Of a stretch of DNA of 64,000 nt, positions 35,779 to 48,205 are shown piece by piece. The first letter of the stretch is position 1, and every line of letters starts with the position of its first letter. This DNA is from Gordonia rubripertincta (GTDB taxonomy: Bacteria > Actinomycetota > Actinomycetes > Mycobacteriales > Mycobacteriaceae). Both the position numbers and the translations under genes were made by a program. The notes under the pieces are model-generated. The model was given only the letters and a program-made list of their open reading frames with translations. It did no database searches and was not told where the DNA came from. Where the stretch lies: the NCBI RefSeq assembly GCF_038024875.1, contig NZ_CP136136.1, positions 1,426,001 to 1,490,000 of the forward strand, read 5' to 3'.

Positions 35779-36195
35779 TCAGCGACCGAGTGCGGTGGCG
35801 CCTGCGTCGGCCACCGTGACGTCCTGCTCTGTCGATCCGCCGCTGACGCCGAGCGCGCCGACCAGCACGCCGTCGATGTGCAGCGGGACCCCGCCGCCGA
35901 AGGGAGTGAATCCCGGGACGCTGGTGATCGACCCGGCGAACGACGCGTTGGCGGTACCGGCTTCTTCCCACATGGCGGTCGGTTGTCCCATACCGACTGC
36001 GGTGTAGGGCTTTCCGCCGGCCATGCCGAGCGCCATCAGCGGGCTGTCGTCCATCTTCTGCGAGGCGATCTGCTGTCCGGCGTGATCGACGACGACGAGC
36101 GCCATCGGCACCGAGATCTCGGCTGCCTTCGCGCGCGCCGCCGCGATCACGGCCTCGGCGTCGTCCAGCGTGAGGACGGTTCGTTGACTGGCCAT
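35779..36195 (-). CDS. GlcG/HbpS-like protein
   Basis: 138 residues of the GlcG/HbpS/PduO-C family (LTLDDAEAVIAAARAKAAEI, ALVVVDHAGQQIASQKMDDS, PFGGGVPLHIDGVLVGALGV). Members bind haem or cobalamin or are accessory to oxidation of glycolate-like compounds; the function in catabolic clusters is unresolved. ATG 36195 has GGAG five bases upstream. It is the first gene of the minus-strand unit with the SDR, and its promoter region contains a GntR operator candidate at 36313. Confidence 0.8.
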   Translation of the reverse strand: MASQRTVLTLDDAEAVIAAARAKAAEISVPMALVVVDHAGQQIASQKMDDSPLMALGMAGGKPYTAVGMGQPTAMWEEAGTANASFAGSITSVPGFTPFGGGVPLHIDGVLVGALGVSGGSTEQDVTVADAGATALGR

Positions 36196-36550
36196 GGCTA
36201 CTCCTCTGTCTGCTTGCCCCACCGGGTGTTCGGCCGGCTCCGGGCGCAGCCTGGTCTTCGTGGTCGGGCTGCCTGCTCAGTATGACCGGCCGCGGCCTCC
36301 TGCGCAATGGACATGTATACAACTGTCCAAACTTCCTTTAATGCTGCTAAACAGCGTTTTAGAGCACTCCGCCGCCGGATCCGGGACCAATCGGTTGGTA
36401 AATACCCTGTTAATCGGCGCGATCTGGGCTACTCTTGGCCCGTGGTCCTGCCATATGGTTTGACGCGAAGCAGTGATCTGCCACGACCCCCATGTACACA
36501 AAAGCCCCCGCGAACCCCGGATTGTGTGCAGTTTCCCCCGAAGGAGATTC
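36196..36550. promoter_or_regulatory. divergent promoter region with GntR operator candidate 6
   Basis: 355 bp without a gene, between the GlcG-like gene and the isomerase/importer operon, and more AT-rich than its surroundings. It holds ATGTATACAA (36313-36322), a near-perfect form of the island motif, and two weaker relatives, ATGTACACAA (36492-36501) and TTGTGTGCAG (36522-36531), close to the plus-strand start. A partial palindrome CTAAAC-AGC-GTTTTAG lies at 36347-36362. Both directions can therefore be controlled by the GntR protein. Confidence 0.6.
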
Positions 36551-37294
36551 ATGGTTGACGTTCTTGGTTACCGCAACGTCTTTGGCGTCCTCGCCCCCTC
36601 GACGAACACGGTCGTCGAGCCGGACTACTACCGGATGACGGTGCCCGGCGTGACGCCTCACGTCGGCCGGATCCACATCCGCGACCAAACGCTGAGCAGC
36701 AACGAGGATTTCGAAGGTCTTCTCGAACAGATCCGCGGCGAGATCAACGCCGCATGCGAGCGCGTGCTGACCTGCGACCCCGACTACCTCGTGATGGGGA
36801 TGTCGGCGGAGACCTTCTGGGGCGGTGTGGAAGGCAACCGGCAGTTCACCGAACAGCTCGAGAGCTTCTCCGGCCTGAAGGTCGCCACCGGCGCCGACGC
36901 CGTCCGCCGTGGACTCGACCTCTTCGGCGCCAAGCGTCTCGGCGTGGTCACGCCCTACCAGCCGATCGCCGACGAGAACGTGCGCCTGTTCCTCTCCGAG
37001 GCCGGTTACGACGTGGTCAACCTCAAGGGACTGCGTTGCCCGTCCGCGGTGGACATCGCCCGGGTCAGCGAAGACGAACTGCGCCAGGCGATCCTGGAGG
37101 TCAACGGACCCGACGTCGATGCCATCGTTCAGGTCGGCACCAACCTCTCCATGGTCGGCCTCGCCGACGAAGCCGAACGCTGGCTCGGCAAGCCCGTCAT
37201 CGCCATCAACGCGGCCACCTGGTGGCATGCGCTGCGTTCCAACGGCGTCACCGACCAGATCCACGGGTTCGGCACCCTGCTGCGCGAGCACTGA
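36551..37294 (+). CDS. maleate isomerase / arylmalonate decarboxylase-fold protein lacking the usual cysteines
   Basis: 247 residues of the Asp/Glu racemase superfamily, maleate isomerase/AMDase branch (FGVLAPSTNTVVEPDYYRM near the start is the typical substrate-binding segment). The two catalytic cysteines expected near residues 80 and 195 are absent: the sequence there reads VMGMSAETF and VGTNLSMVGL. The only cysteines (about 69, 75 and 165) are elsewhere. Classical isomerisation or racemisation is therefore doubtful, and a decarboxylase, lyase or binding role is possible. AAGGAG stands before ATG 36551. It is the first gene of the operon that continues with the ABC importer. Confidence 0.72.
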   Translation: MVDVLGYRNVFGVLAPSTNTVVEPDYYRMTVPGVTPHVGRIHIRDQTLSSNEDFEGLLEQIRGEINAACERVLTCDPDYLVMGMSAETFWGGVEGNRQFTEQLESFSGLKVATGADAVRRGLDLFGAKRLGVVTPYQPIADENVRLFLSEAGYDVVNLKGLRCPSAVDIARVSEDELRQAILEVNGPDVDAIVQVGTNLSMVGLADEAERWLGKPVIAINAATWWHALRSNGVTDQIHGFGTLLREH

Positions 37295-37344
37295 GCCCGG
37301 CAGTCCCGAACCACTCTCTGCACAACACTTTTCGAGGAGAACCG

Positions 37345-38472
37345 ATGAAGAAGACAGCATCCTGGATGCTCACGACGGTCGCCGCCGGCGCCCTGCTCGC
37401 AGGCTGTACCAGCGCAACGGCCGACAACGGCTCGAGCGCTTCCGGTGAGAAGATCAGCAACGCCTGCACCCAGGCCGCCGGCGCCATCGTCGACAAGGCC
37501 CGCGAGGCCACCCCGCTGATCGTGCCGGAGGCCCCGATCGATCTCGCCGCCGCCAAGGGCAAGAACATCTGGATGATCATGGTTGTCACCAACCAGTTCA
37601 CCTCCGCCGCCGCCGAGGGCTTCAACGAGGCCGCAGCCGCAGCCGGTGTAAAGGCCACCGTGTACGACGGCCAGGGACAGACGAACAAGTTCAACGAGGG
37701 CATGGCGCAGGCCATCGCGCAGAAGGCCGACGCGATCGTCCTCCTGGGCATCGAGCCGGCGATGCTGTCCGGTTCGCTGAACGACGCTGCCCGCGCAGGC
37801 ATCCCGGTCATCAACGCACTGTCGGGTGACGCCTCTGCCCCGCTGGCCAACGGCGTCTTCGCGAACGTGAGCGCCAACTACACCGCCGACGGCTCCGCGC
37901 TCGCCGCATGGACGCTGGTCGACTCGAACTGCTCGGCGTCGACGTTCTTCGCGCAGCCGACCGCGATCGAGATCTACAAGAACATGGCCGACGGAGCCGA
38001 GAAGGTCTACCGCGAGAACTGCCCGGACGACTGCTCGCTGGACATCCAGGAGATCGACCTGGCCAACGCCGCGACCGATCTGCCGCAGAAGGTCGAGACT
38101 GCGATGAAGCGCAACCCGGACACCACCTACGTGATGACCAACTGGGACTCGGGCGTCACCTTCGTCGAGCCGACCGTGGCCATGACCAATCCGGACGCCA
38201 AGATCCTCGGCCGGGACGGCATCGCCACCAGCCTCGACTCGATCCGTTCGGGCAAGGGCCAGGACGTCACCATGGCGGCTCCGCCGGAGGCGTGGCTCGG
38301 TTGGGTGATGGTCGACAACGCGATTCGCTCGGTCACCGGCGCCCAGCCCTCGGGCATCGTCATCCCCACCCGGCTGGTCGACGAGGCCAACGTCGGCGAC
38401 TCGAACGCGGACGTGAACCCTAACTACAAGGATTTCCAGAACGCCTTCAAAGAGGCCTGGTCCAAGAACTGA
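37345..38472 (+). CDS. ABC importer substrate-binding lipoprotein, sugar type
   Basis: 375 residues. A lipoprotein signal with lipobox LLAGC (cysteine near residue 23) is followed by a periplasmic-binding-protein type 1 fold of the RbsB family (IWMIMVVTNQFTSAAAEGFN, KADAIVLLGIEPAMLSGSLN, ARAGIPVINALSG). It delivers the imported substrate to the permease encoded next. RbsB relatives also bind non-sugars such as autoinducer-2 or erythritol, so the ligand is open. GAGGAGA precedes ATG 37345; a 50-bp gap separates it from the isomerase-fold gene. Confidence 0.85.
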   Translation: MKKTASWMLTTVAAGALLAGCTSATADNGSSASGEKISNACTQAAGAIVDKAREATPLIVPEAPIDLAAAKGKNIWMIMVVTNQFTSAAAEGFNEAAAAAGVKATVYDGQGQTNKFNEGMAQAIAQKADAIVLLGIEPAMLSGSLNDAARAGIPVINALSGDASAPLANGVFANVSANYTADGSALAAWTLVDSNCSASTFFAQPTAIEIYKNMADGAEKVYRENCPDDCSLDIQEIDLANAATDLPQKVETAMKRNPDTTYVMTNWDSGVTFVEPTVAMTNPDAKILGRDGIATSLDSIRSGKGQDVTMAAPPEAWLGWVMVDNAIRSVTGAQPSGIVIPTRLVDEANVGDSNADVNPNYKDFQNAFKEAWSKN

Positions 38473-38518
38473 TCGGCACGCGGGCTGACCATGCCCGCGG
38501 CTCACCCACGGAGACATC

Positions 38519-39556
38519 ATGAGCAATGACCTCGGCACCGTCGCGGCGCCCACCTCTCGCCCACCGGCGATCCAGAAGTCACCGACCGAGTCGGTGGCCA
38601 GCTCCACGAAAGCCCGCCCGGCCACGTCGTTCGTGGAACGTTATGCGCTGGTCGGCCTTCTCGTGCTGGCGTTCGCGCTGTGCGCCGTCTTCCTGCCCGA
38701 GTTCCGGTCGACGGGCATCGTCTCGGCGATGGTCAACTCGCAGGCGATCATCCTGCTCCTCGCATTGGCCGCGACCCTGGCGCTGCGGACCGGTGACTTC
38801 GACCTCGCGATTCCCGGCGTCATGGTCACCAGCGCGTGTGTGGTCGCGGTCATGTCGACCAACGGGTACTCGCCGGCCGCGGTGATCCCGGCTGCGCTGG
38901 CGGTCGGGCTCATCGTCGGCCTGATCAACGCCCTCCTGGTGGTCAAGGTCGGGGTGGACTCGTTCATCACGACACTCGGCATGTTCACGGCCCTTTCGGG
39001 CATCGGGTACGCCATCACGGGTTCCAAGATCGTCACCGGTGTCCCGGACTTCTACGTCGAGCTGTCGCGGGCCAAGCTGCTGGGCCTGCCGATGACCACC
39101 TGGTACGGCTGGCTGCTCGTGGCGGTGCTGTGGTTCGTGTACCAGCGCACCCCGATGGGCCGCTACATGCTGTTCATCGGCGGCAATCGCGATGCCGCCC
39201 TGCTGGCGGGTATCTCGGTGGCACGCATCCGCACCATCACCTACGTGGTCTCGGGTGTGGCCGGCGCGCTGATCGGCATCATCCTGGTCGGCAACCTCGG
39301 CGCGATCGATCCCGGCATCGGCAGCCAGTACCTCCTGGCCCCGTTCGCCGCGACGTTCCTCGGTGCCACCGCGATCACCGTCGGCCGCTTCAACGCGATC
39401 GGCACCCTGGTCGCGGTCTACCTCCTGGTCGTCGGCATCACCGGTCTCCAGTTGGCCGGTGCGGCATCGTGGGTCAGCCCGCTGTTCAACGGTCTGGCAC
39501 TGATGATCGCCGTCGCCCTCGCCAAGCTCGTCGGCAAGCGTCGCGGAGCCGCGTGA
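38519..39556 (+). CDS. ABC importer permease, RbsC-like
   Basis: 345 residues with 8-10 TM helices after a 35-residue cytoplasmic N-terminus. RbsC-family landmarks are LRTGDFDLAIPGVMV and the coupling region AALLAGISVARIRTITYVVSG. Start ATG 38519 has GGAG upstream, 46 bp after the binding-protein stop. Its TGA shares a base with the ATG of the ATPase gene. No second permease is encoded, so the channel is probably a homodimer. Confidence 0.87.
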   Translation: MSNDLGTVAAPTSRPPAIQKSPTESVASSTKARPATSFVERYALVGLLVLAFALCAVFLPEFRSTGIVSAMVNSQAIILLLALAATLALRTGDFDLAIPGVMVTSACVVAVMSTNGYSPAAVIPAALAVGLIVGLINALLVVKVGVDSFITTLGMFTALSGIGYAITGSKIVTGVPDFYVELSRAKLLGLPMTTWYGWLLVAVLWFVYQRTPMGRYMLFIGGNRDAALLAGISVARIRTITYVVSGVAGALIGIILVGNLGAIDPGIGSQYLLAPFAATFLGATAITVGRFNAIGTLVAVYLLVVGITGLQLAGAASWVSPLFNGLALMIAVALAKLVGKRRGAA

Positions 39557-41130
39557 TGACGCCCGAGTCGGCGGCCGCCACCCTCCCGGGTCGGGGAGGG
39601 GGCGGTACCGCGGGTCCCGCCCTGCAGATCGAGGGTCTCTCGAAGCAGTTCGACGGCAACTACGCACTGCACCCGCTCGACTGGGAGGTCAAGCGCGGCG
39701 AGGTCCACGCGCTGTGCGGGCAGAACGGCAGCGGCAAGTCGACGATGATCAAGTGCCTGGCCGGTTACTACCGGCCGGACAGCGGTCGGGTGAGTCTGTT
39801 CGGCCGGGAGCTCGACCTGCCGGTGCGCAACCCGGCCGAGCACGGCATCGCCGTCATCCATCAGGACCTGGGTCTCGCCCCGGAGATGACGGTTCTCGAG
39901 AACATCGGCGTCGCAACCGGTTACGGCACCCGCGGCTTCGGCTGGGTGCGTGATCGGCAGGAGGCCAAGGCCTGCCGCGAGATCGCCGAACGTCTCGGCA
40001 TCGACCTGCCGCTGAACACGTTGGTCGCCGACCTCAGCCCGGCGCAGCGTGCGCTCGTCGGTCTGGTCCGGGCGGTCCGTGCACTCGGTGACGGTCACGA
40101 AGGTCACCTGTTCATCCTCGACGAGCCGACGGCGTCGCTGTCGCACAGCGAGGCCGCACAGGTCACCTCCATGATGCGCAGTGTCGCCGATCTGGGCTCG
40201 AGCGTCATCTTCGTCAGCCACCGGCTCAGCGAGGTGCTCGACGACTGCGACTCAGTCACCGTGTTGCGTGATGGCAAGCGGGTTCTCACCCGCTCCACCG
40301 CGGGACTGACCCGCTCGGACCTGGTCGCCGACATCCTCGGCCGGCGACTGACCGACTACTACCCGGATCCGCCGGAGCGCTCCGGCACCACGCCCGCACA
40401 GCTCGTGCTGGAGAACGTGAGTGGCGGTGTGGTGAAGGATCTCTCGGTCACCGTCGAGAAGGGCGAGATCGTCGGTTTCACCGGCCTGGCCGGCATGGGT
40501 CACGAAGAACTGCCGCTGGTCCTGGCCGGCAAGCTGCCGCGTACCGGTGGCACGGTCATCGTCGACGGCACCGCCGTCGAACCGGACCGACCCCGGGCCG
40601 CCATCGCCGCCGGTCTGGCGTTGGTGCCGGGCAACCGTCATCGCGACGGTGTCTGGCTCGACGCATCCGCCGCCGAGAACGTCACGCTGCCGAGCCTGGG
40701 CTCGTTCACCAGGTTCGGCGTCGCGACCAACTGGCGCAAGGAGCGGTCGACGGCGGTCGGCCTCGTCGAAGAGTCCGGTGCGGTTCCGGCGCAACCGCAT
40801 TGGCCGATCCGTCAGTTCAGCGGCGGCAACCAGCAGAAGATCGTGCTGTCCAAGTGGTTGCATCTCGACCCGACCGTGCTCCTGCTCGACGAACCCACCC
40901 AGGGCGTCGACGCCGGCGCGTCACGTCAGCTGCTGGACCGGGTCGCCGACCTTGCCGCCGACGGTGCGTCGGTCCTGGTGTTCTCCGGTGATCACGAGCA
41001 ACTCGCGGCGATCTGCCACCGTGTTCTCGTCCTGCATCATGGAGAGGTCGTGGCGGAACTGCCGCGGTCCGAGCTCAGCGAGCAGGCCTTGCTGGAGGCG
41101 TGCGAACAGAATGTGGAGGTCGTCGCGTGA
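39556..41130 (+). CDS. ABC importer ATPase, duplicated RbsA-like
   Basis: 524 residues with two ABC domains. Domain 1 has Walker A GQNGSGKST and Walker B LFILDEPTASL; its signature is the weak LSPAQRALV. Domain 2 has a degenerate Walker A (GLAGMGHEE), as in RbsA/MglA, but a good signature FSGGNQQKI and Walker B VLLLDEPTQGVD. This is the usual asymmetry of sugar-type importers. ATG 39556 overlaps the permease stop; GTG 39553 is an alternative. Confidence 0.9.
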   Translation: MTPESAAATLPGRGGGGTAGPALQIEGLSKQFDGNYALHPLDWEVKRGEVHALCGQNGSGKSTMIKCLAGYYRPDSGRVSLFGRELDLPVRNPAEHGIAVIHQDLGLAPEMTVLENIGVATGYGTRGFGWVRDRQEAKACREIAERLGIDLPLNTLVADLSPAQRALVGLVRAVRALGDGHEGHLFILDEPTASLSHSEAAQVTSMMRSVADLGSSVIFVSHRLSEVLDDCDSVTVLRDGKRVLTRSTAGLTRSDLVADILGRRLTDYYPDPPERSGTTPAQLVLENVSGGVVKDLSVTVEKGEIVGFTGLAGMGHEELPLVLAGKLPRTGGTVIVDGTAVEPDRPRAAIAAGLALVPGNRHRDGVWLDASAAENVTLPSLGSFTRFGVATNWRKERSTAVGLVEESGAVPAQPHWPIRQFSGGNQQKIVLSKWLHLDPTVLLLDEPTQGVDAGASRQLLDRVADLAADGASVLVFSGDHEQLAAICHRVLVLHHGEVVAELPRSELSEQALLEACEQNVEVVA

Positions 41131-41789
41131 ACGATCCCGGGAACACGGTCACAGATGCGGACGGCATCGCCGCCGACTACGCGAAGGCGGGATTCGGTGG
41201 CGCGCTGGGCTGGGGTTCCCGGCCCGCGTTGCTGATGATCGACATGATCGAGGCGTACTTCCGGCCGGGATCGCCGTTCTGCCTTCCCGATCCGGAAGTC
41301 GTCGACCGATGCGCCATGCTCCTCGAGGCGGCTCGCCGCGCCGGCATCCTGGTCGTCCACACCCGGGTGGAGTACACGCCCGGTCTCGCCGACGGCGGTG
41401 TCTTCGTCCGGAAGGTGCCCGCGCTGGGTGTCCTCGAGGCCGGGCACCCGGACGGCCTGGGTGAGTTCGTCGCACCGCTGCGTCCGCAAGCGGGCGAGGT
41501 CGTCGTGGTCAAGCAGTACGCATCGGCGTTCTTCGGCACGTCGGTCGCGGCAACACTGGTCGCCAACGGAGTCGACTCGGTGTTCGTCGCCGGCGTCTCG
41601 ACCTCGGGATGTGTGCGTGCGAGTGCCACCGATGCCATGCAGCACGGATTCATCCCGAAGGTCGTCGCCGACGCCTGCGGGGACCGCAACCCCGCGGTGC
41701 ACGACGCGAATCTGTTCGACCTCGACGCCAAGTACGCCGACGTGATCGACCTCGACACGGCGTGCGCACGAATGGCGTTCGCGGACTGA
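41127..41789 (+). CDS. isochorismatase-family amidohydrolase, carbamoylsarcosine/maleamate amidase-like
   Basis: 220 residues of the cysteine-hydrolase family. The catalytic triad is visible as Asp in ALLMIDMIEAYF, Lys in VVVKQYASAFFGT and Cys in VSTSGCVRASATDAM. The N-terminus GWGSRPALLMID matches N-carbamoylsarcosine amidases and maleamate amidases, which hydrolyse amide bonds to give ammonia and an acid. Start GTG 41127 overlaps the ATPase stop by four bases (GTGA), with GGAGG upstream. It is the last gene of the import operon, so an amide-containing or ureido substrate, or a product of one, is likely to be part of the pathway. Confidence 0.82.
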   Translation: MNDPGNTVTDADGIAADYAKAGFGGALGWGSRPALLMIDMIEAYFRPGSPFCLPDPEVVDRCAMLLEAARRAGILVVHTRVEYTPGLADGGVFVRKVPALGVLEAGHPDGLGEFVAPLRPQAGEVVVVKQYASAFFGTSVAATLVANGVDSVFVAGVSTSGCVRASATDAMQHGFIPKVVADACGDRNPAVHDANLFDLDAKYADVIDLDTACARMAFAD

Positions 41790-41957
41790 CCATCCAGGCG
41801 CCCCGGACGGCGCCGTCGCGCTCGATGCCCCCCACGTAGCGCGCCGGCGTCACCGGGCGTGTCCATCACGCCGACGGGTTGAGGATTCCTCCATACCGTG
41901 CCCGCCATCCCAGGTGGTGGAGGCGATCCTCATGGGTCCTCGTTCGGATGGACACGG

Positions 41958-41999
41958 CAACGGCCGGTGACGATCTCCCAATGTCGTCACCGGCCGTTG
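41958..41999. terminator. bidirectional terminator after the importer operon
   Basis: 16-bp perfect stem (41958-41973 with 41984-41999; CAACGGCCGGTGACGA and its complement), 10-nt loop, then TGTCTTT. It lies in the 233-bp gap between the isochorismatase-type gene and the convergent esterase gene; nothing else was seen there. Confidence 0.8.
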
Positions 42000-42022
42000 T
42001 GTCTTTGCCGGGGCGCGGCGGC

Positions 42023-43084
42023 TCAGCTCGCGGTGTCGGTGCGGGTGGGTGCCGTGACGGTGATGAACCGGGCCGCGGTCTCCACGGCCTGGCGGGCCTC
42101 GGAGGACAACCTCGGCATCAGCTGGAAGACGTGCCCCTGGTCCGGCCATGCCTGGATCACCGAAACGCCACCGGCGCCGACGATGTCGGCGTGGGTGGCC
42201 CGCGCGTCGGCGCCCATCACCTCGAGGGCCCCGTACTGGATGAGGGTCTTGGGGAGTGTCATCTCCGGGGTCAGGCGGATCCGCATGCGCGGATGGTCGG
42301 GGTCGGCGGTCCGCGTGTAGAGACGGAGGATCTTGCGCGCGGTGATCGCGTTGATGATCGGATCGTGGACGCCGCTGCGCTGATTGTCGACCGCCAGATC
42401 GAAAGTCGGGTCGTAGAGCGGGGAGAAGAGCACCATCGAACCGGGCTGCGGGGTGCGTGTCGCGTGGTTGACGGCCAGGATGTCGAGCGCGAGGTGTCCG
42501 CCGGCCGAGTCGCCGGCGATCACGATGTCCTCGGCCCGATAGCCCTGTGCGAGAAGCCAGCGGTATCCCCGGATCGCATCGTTTCCCGCACAGGGCCACG
42601 GATGTTCGGGGCCGAGCCGGTAGTCGAGACTGAACGCCGACAGTTCGGTCAGATTTCCCAGGCGCGCGACGAGCCCGCGGTGCGTGCGCGGCGAGCACAC
42701 GACGTATCCGCTGCCGTGGAGGTAGTAGATGACCCGGGTGCCCGGTTGCGGATCCGCGGCGCGCCGGCCCGTGACCCATTCACCACGGATCTGGCCTCCG
42801 CGAAACGTCTCCCGGACCGGCCCGACCCGCGTGCCCGACGGCGGCGGGTTGAGCCGTTCGATGGTGCGGTTGAGGCCGGGGCGGGAGCGCTGGATCATCT
42901 GTGCGGTGACCCTGGGATGGCTACGGCGCGCGGCGAGCATCATCGGCCAGGTCACGCGGGCGAGGTAGGCGTTCACGGCACGAGACCGGAGGGAGCCGTG
43001 GGGATCCTCACCGAGCCGCCCGAAGGGGTTCTCGTCGTCCGCGGGGAGGGAGGGGCCGCCGCCCGTGGGTGAGGTGACGCTCAT
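42023..43084 (-). CDS. HSL-family alpha/beta hydrolase (esterase/lipase)
   Basis: 353 residues of the hormone-sensitive-lipase family. The nucleophile elbow is GDSAGGHL, the acid and histidine are in the C-terminal third (ADARATHADI and DQGHVFQLM). The oxyanion motif is YLHGSGYV, HGSG instead of the common HGGG, a variant also seen in mycobacterial Lip proteins. It should hydrolyse short-chain esters. The start is ATG 43084 (MSVTSPTGGGPSL); longer in-frame starts extend into non-conserved sequence. It is not on the strand of the importer operon and has no GntR motif, so it is probably not part of the island. Confidence 0.83.
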   Translation of the reverse strand: MSVTSPTGGGPSLPADDENPFGRLGEDPHGSLRSRAVNAYLARVTWPMMLAARRSHPRVTAQMIQRSRPGLNRTIERLNPPPSGTRVGPVRETFRGGQIRGEWVTGRRAADPQPGTRVIYYLHGSGYVVCSPRTHRGLVARLGNLTELSAFSLDYRLGPEHPWPCAGNDAIRGYRWLLAQGYRAEDIVIAGDSAGGHLALDILAVNHATRTPQPGSMVLFSPLYDPTFDLAVDNQRSGVHDPIINAITARKILRLYTRTADPDHPRMRIRLTPEMTLPKTLIQYGALEVMGADARATHADIVGAGGVSVIQAWPDQGHVFQLMPRLSSEARQAVETAARFITVTAPTRTDTAS

Positions 43085-43621
43085 CACCTGACGGTAGCGG
43101 CCTTCGATGTCCGGTGCGTGGCAATGGTCCGCCCGACACCTGGCCGCGATCCGGTCGCGATCGACCGGCCGCCGTGATGGACCCGTGTCGTTACGCAAGC
43201 GGTCCGATCGGTGATGTCCGTAAACGCCCGATTTCTCTCTGACGTGCAGTGTCGCGGCCATTGTGGTAGCCGGATTTCGATTGTGGGCACCCCACGTGGA
43301 AAAATGACCCACAATGCTCATACGGCAGCCCGCGGGCGCCCTCTGTAGTGCTGCGCGAAGCCGAGATGAGCAGGGTGTTCGGGCCCCGACGATGCGGCCC
43401 GGAGGATTCCGTCAGCAACGGCGCTGACGGGCCACCGCCATGTGAGTGTCGGCTCTGCCCCAGGTCAGCCCCTTGGGGGTGGCAGACGACGAAGCTGTTG
43501 GGGACAGCGAGGTCCACCAGGCGATCAGGCCGGCAACGGAGCCGGTGACACAGGCGGGGTAGGCCCCCAATCATTGACGACGGTTAGTGCGTGCACCCTT
43601 CGCACGCAAAGTGAGGCGAAT
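43085..43621 (+). promoter_or_regulatory. long hairpin-rich leader upstream of gltB
   Basis: 537 bp without a gene. The proximal half has a spaced inverted repeat ATTGTGGG (43280-43287) / CCCACAAT (43308-43315), a likely operator near the gltB promoter. The following ~230 nt contain consecutive stem-loops: 43409-43430 (8 bp, loop AACGGC), 43454-43486 (TCTGCC/GGCAGA with an inner CCCCA/TGGGG), 43494-43508 (GCTGT/ACAGC), about 43529-43546 (CCGG arms, again a GCAACGG loop), and 43588-43608 (TGCGTGC/GCACGCA) directly before the start. This looks like a structured cis-regulatory RNA. It fits no riboswitch class I can name. Confidence 0.5.

Positions 43622-48197
<4,576 letters not shown>

Positions 48198-48205
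<8 letters not shown>

Noticed and set aside
36551..41789. Nicotinate-type maleamate pathway (NicF/NicE)
   Set aside because: The amidase and isomerase folds fit, but the isomerase lacks both catalytic cysteines, and no NicX, NicD or NicC partner is present.
42023..43084. Esterase as part of the GntR-controlled island
   Set aside because: It is transcribed convergently, separated by a strong terminator, and has no operator motif upstream.
43442..43621. N-terminal extension of gltB
   Set aside because: GltB needs its cysteine close to the start after a short propeptide; the extension is low-complexity and coincides with the hairpin-rich leader.
43085..43621. Assignment of the gltB leader to a known riboswitch
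   Set aside because: I compared it by eye with cobalamin, c-di-AMP, ZTP, TPP and FMN consensus cores and found no convincing match. It is kept only as an unassigned structured leader.
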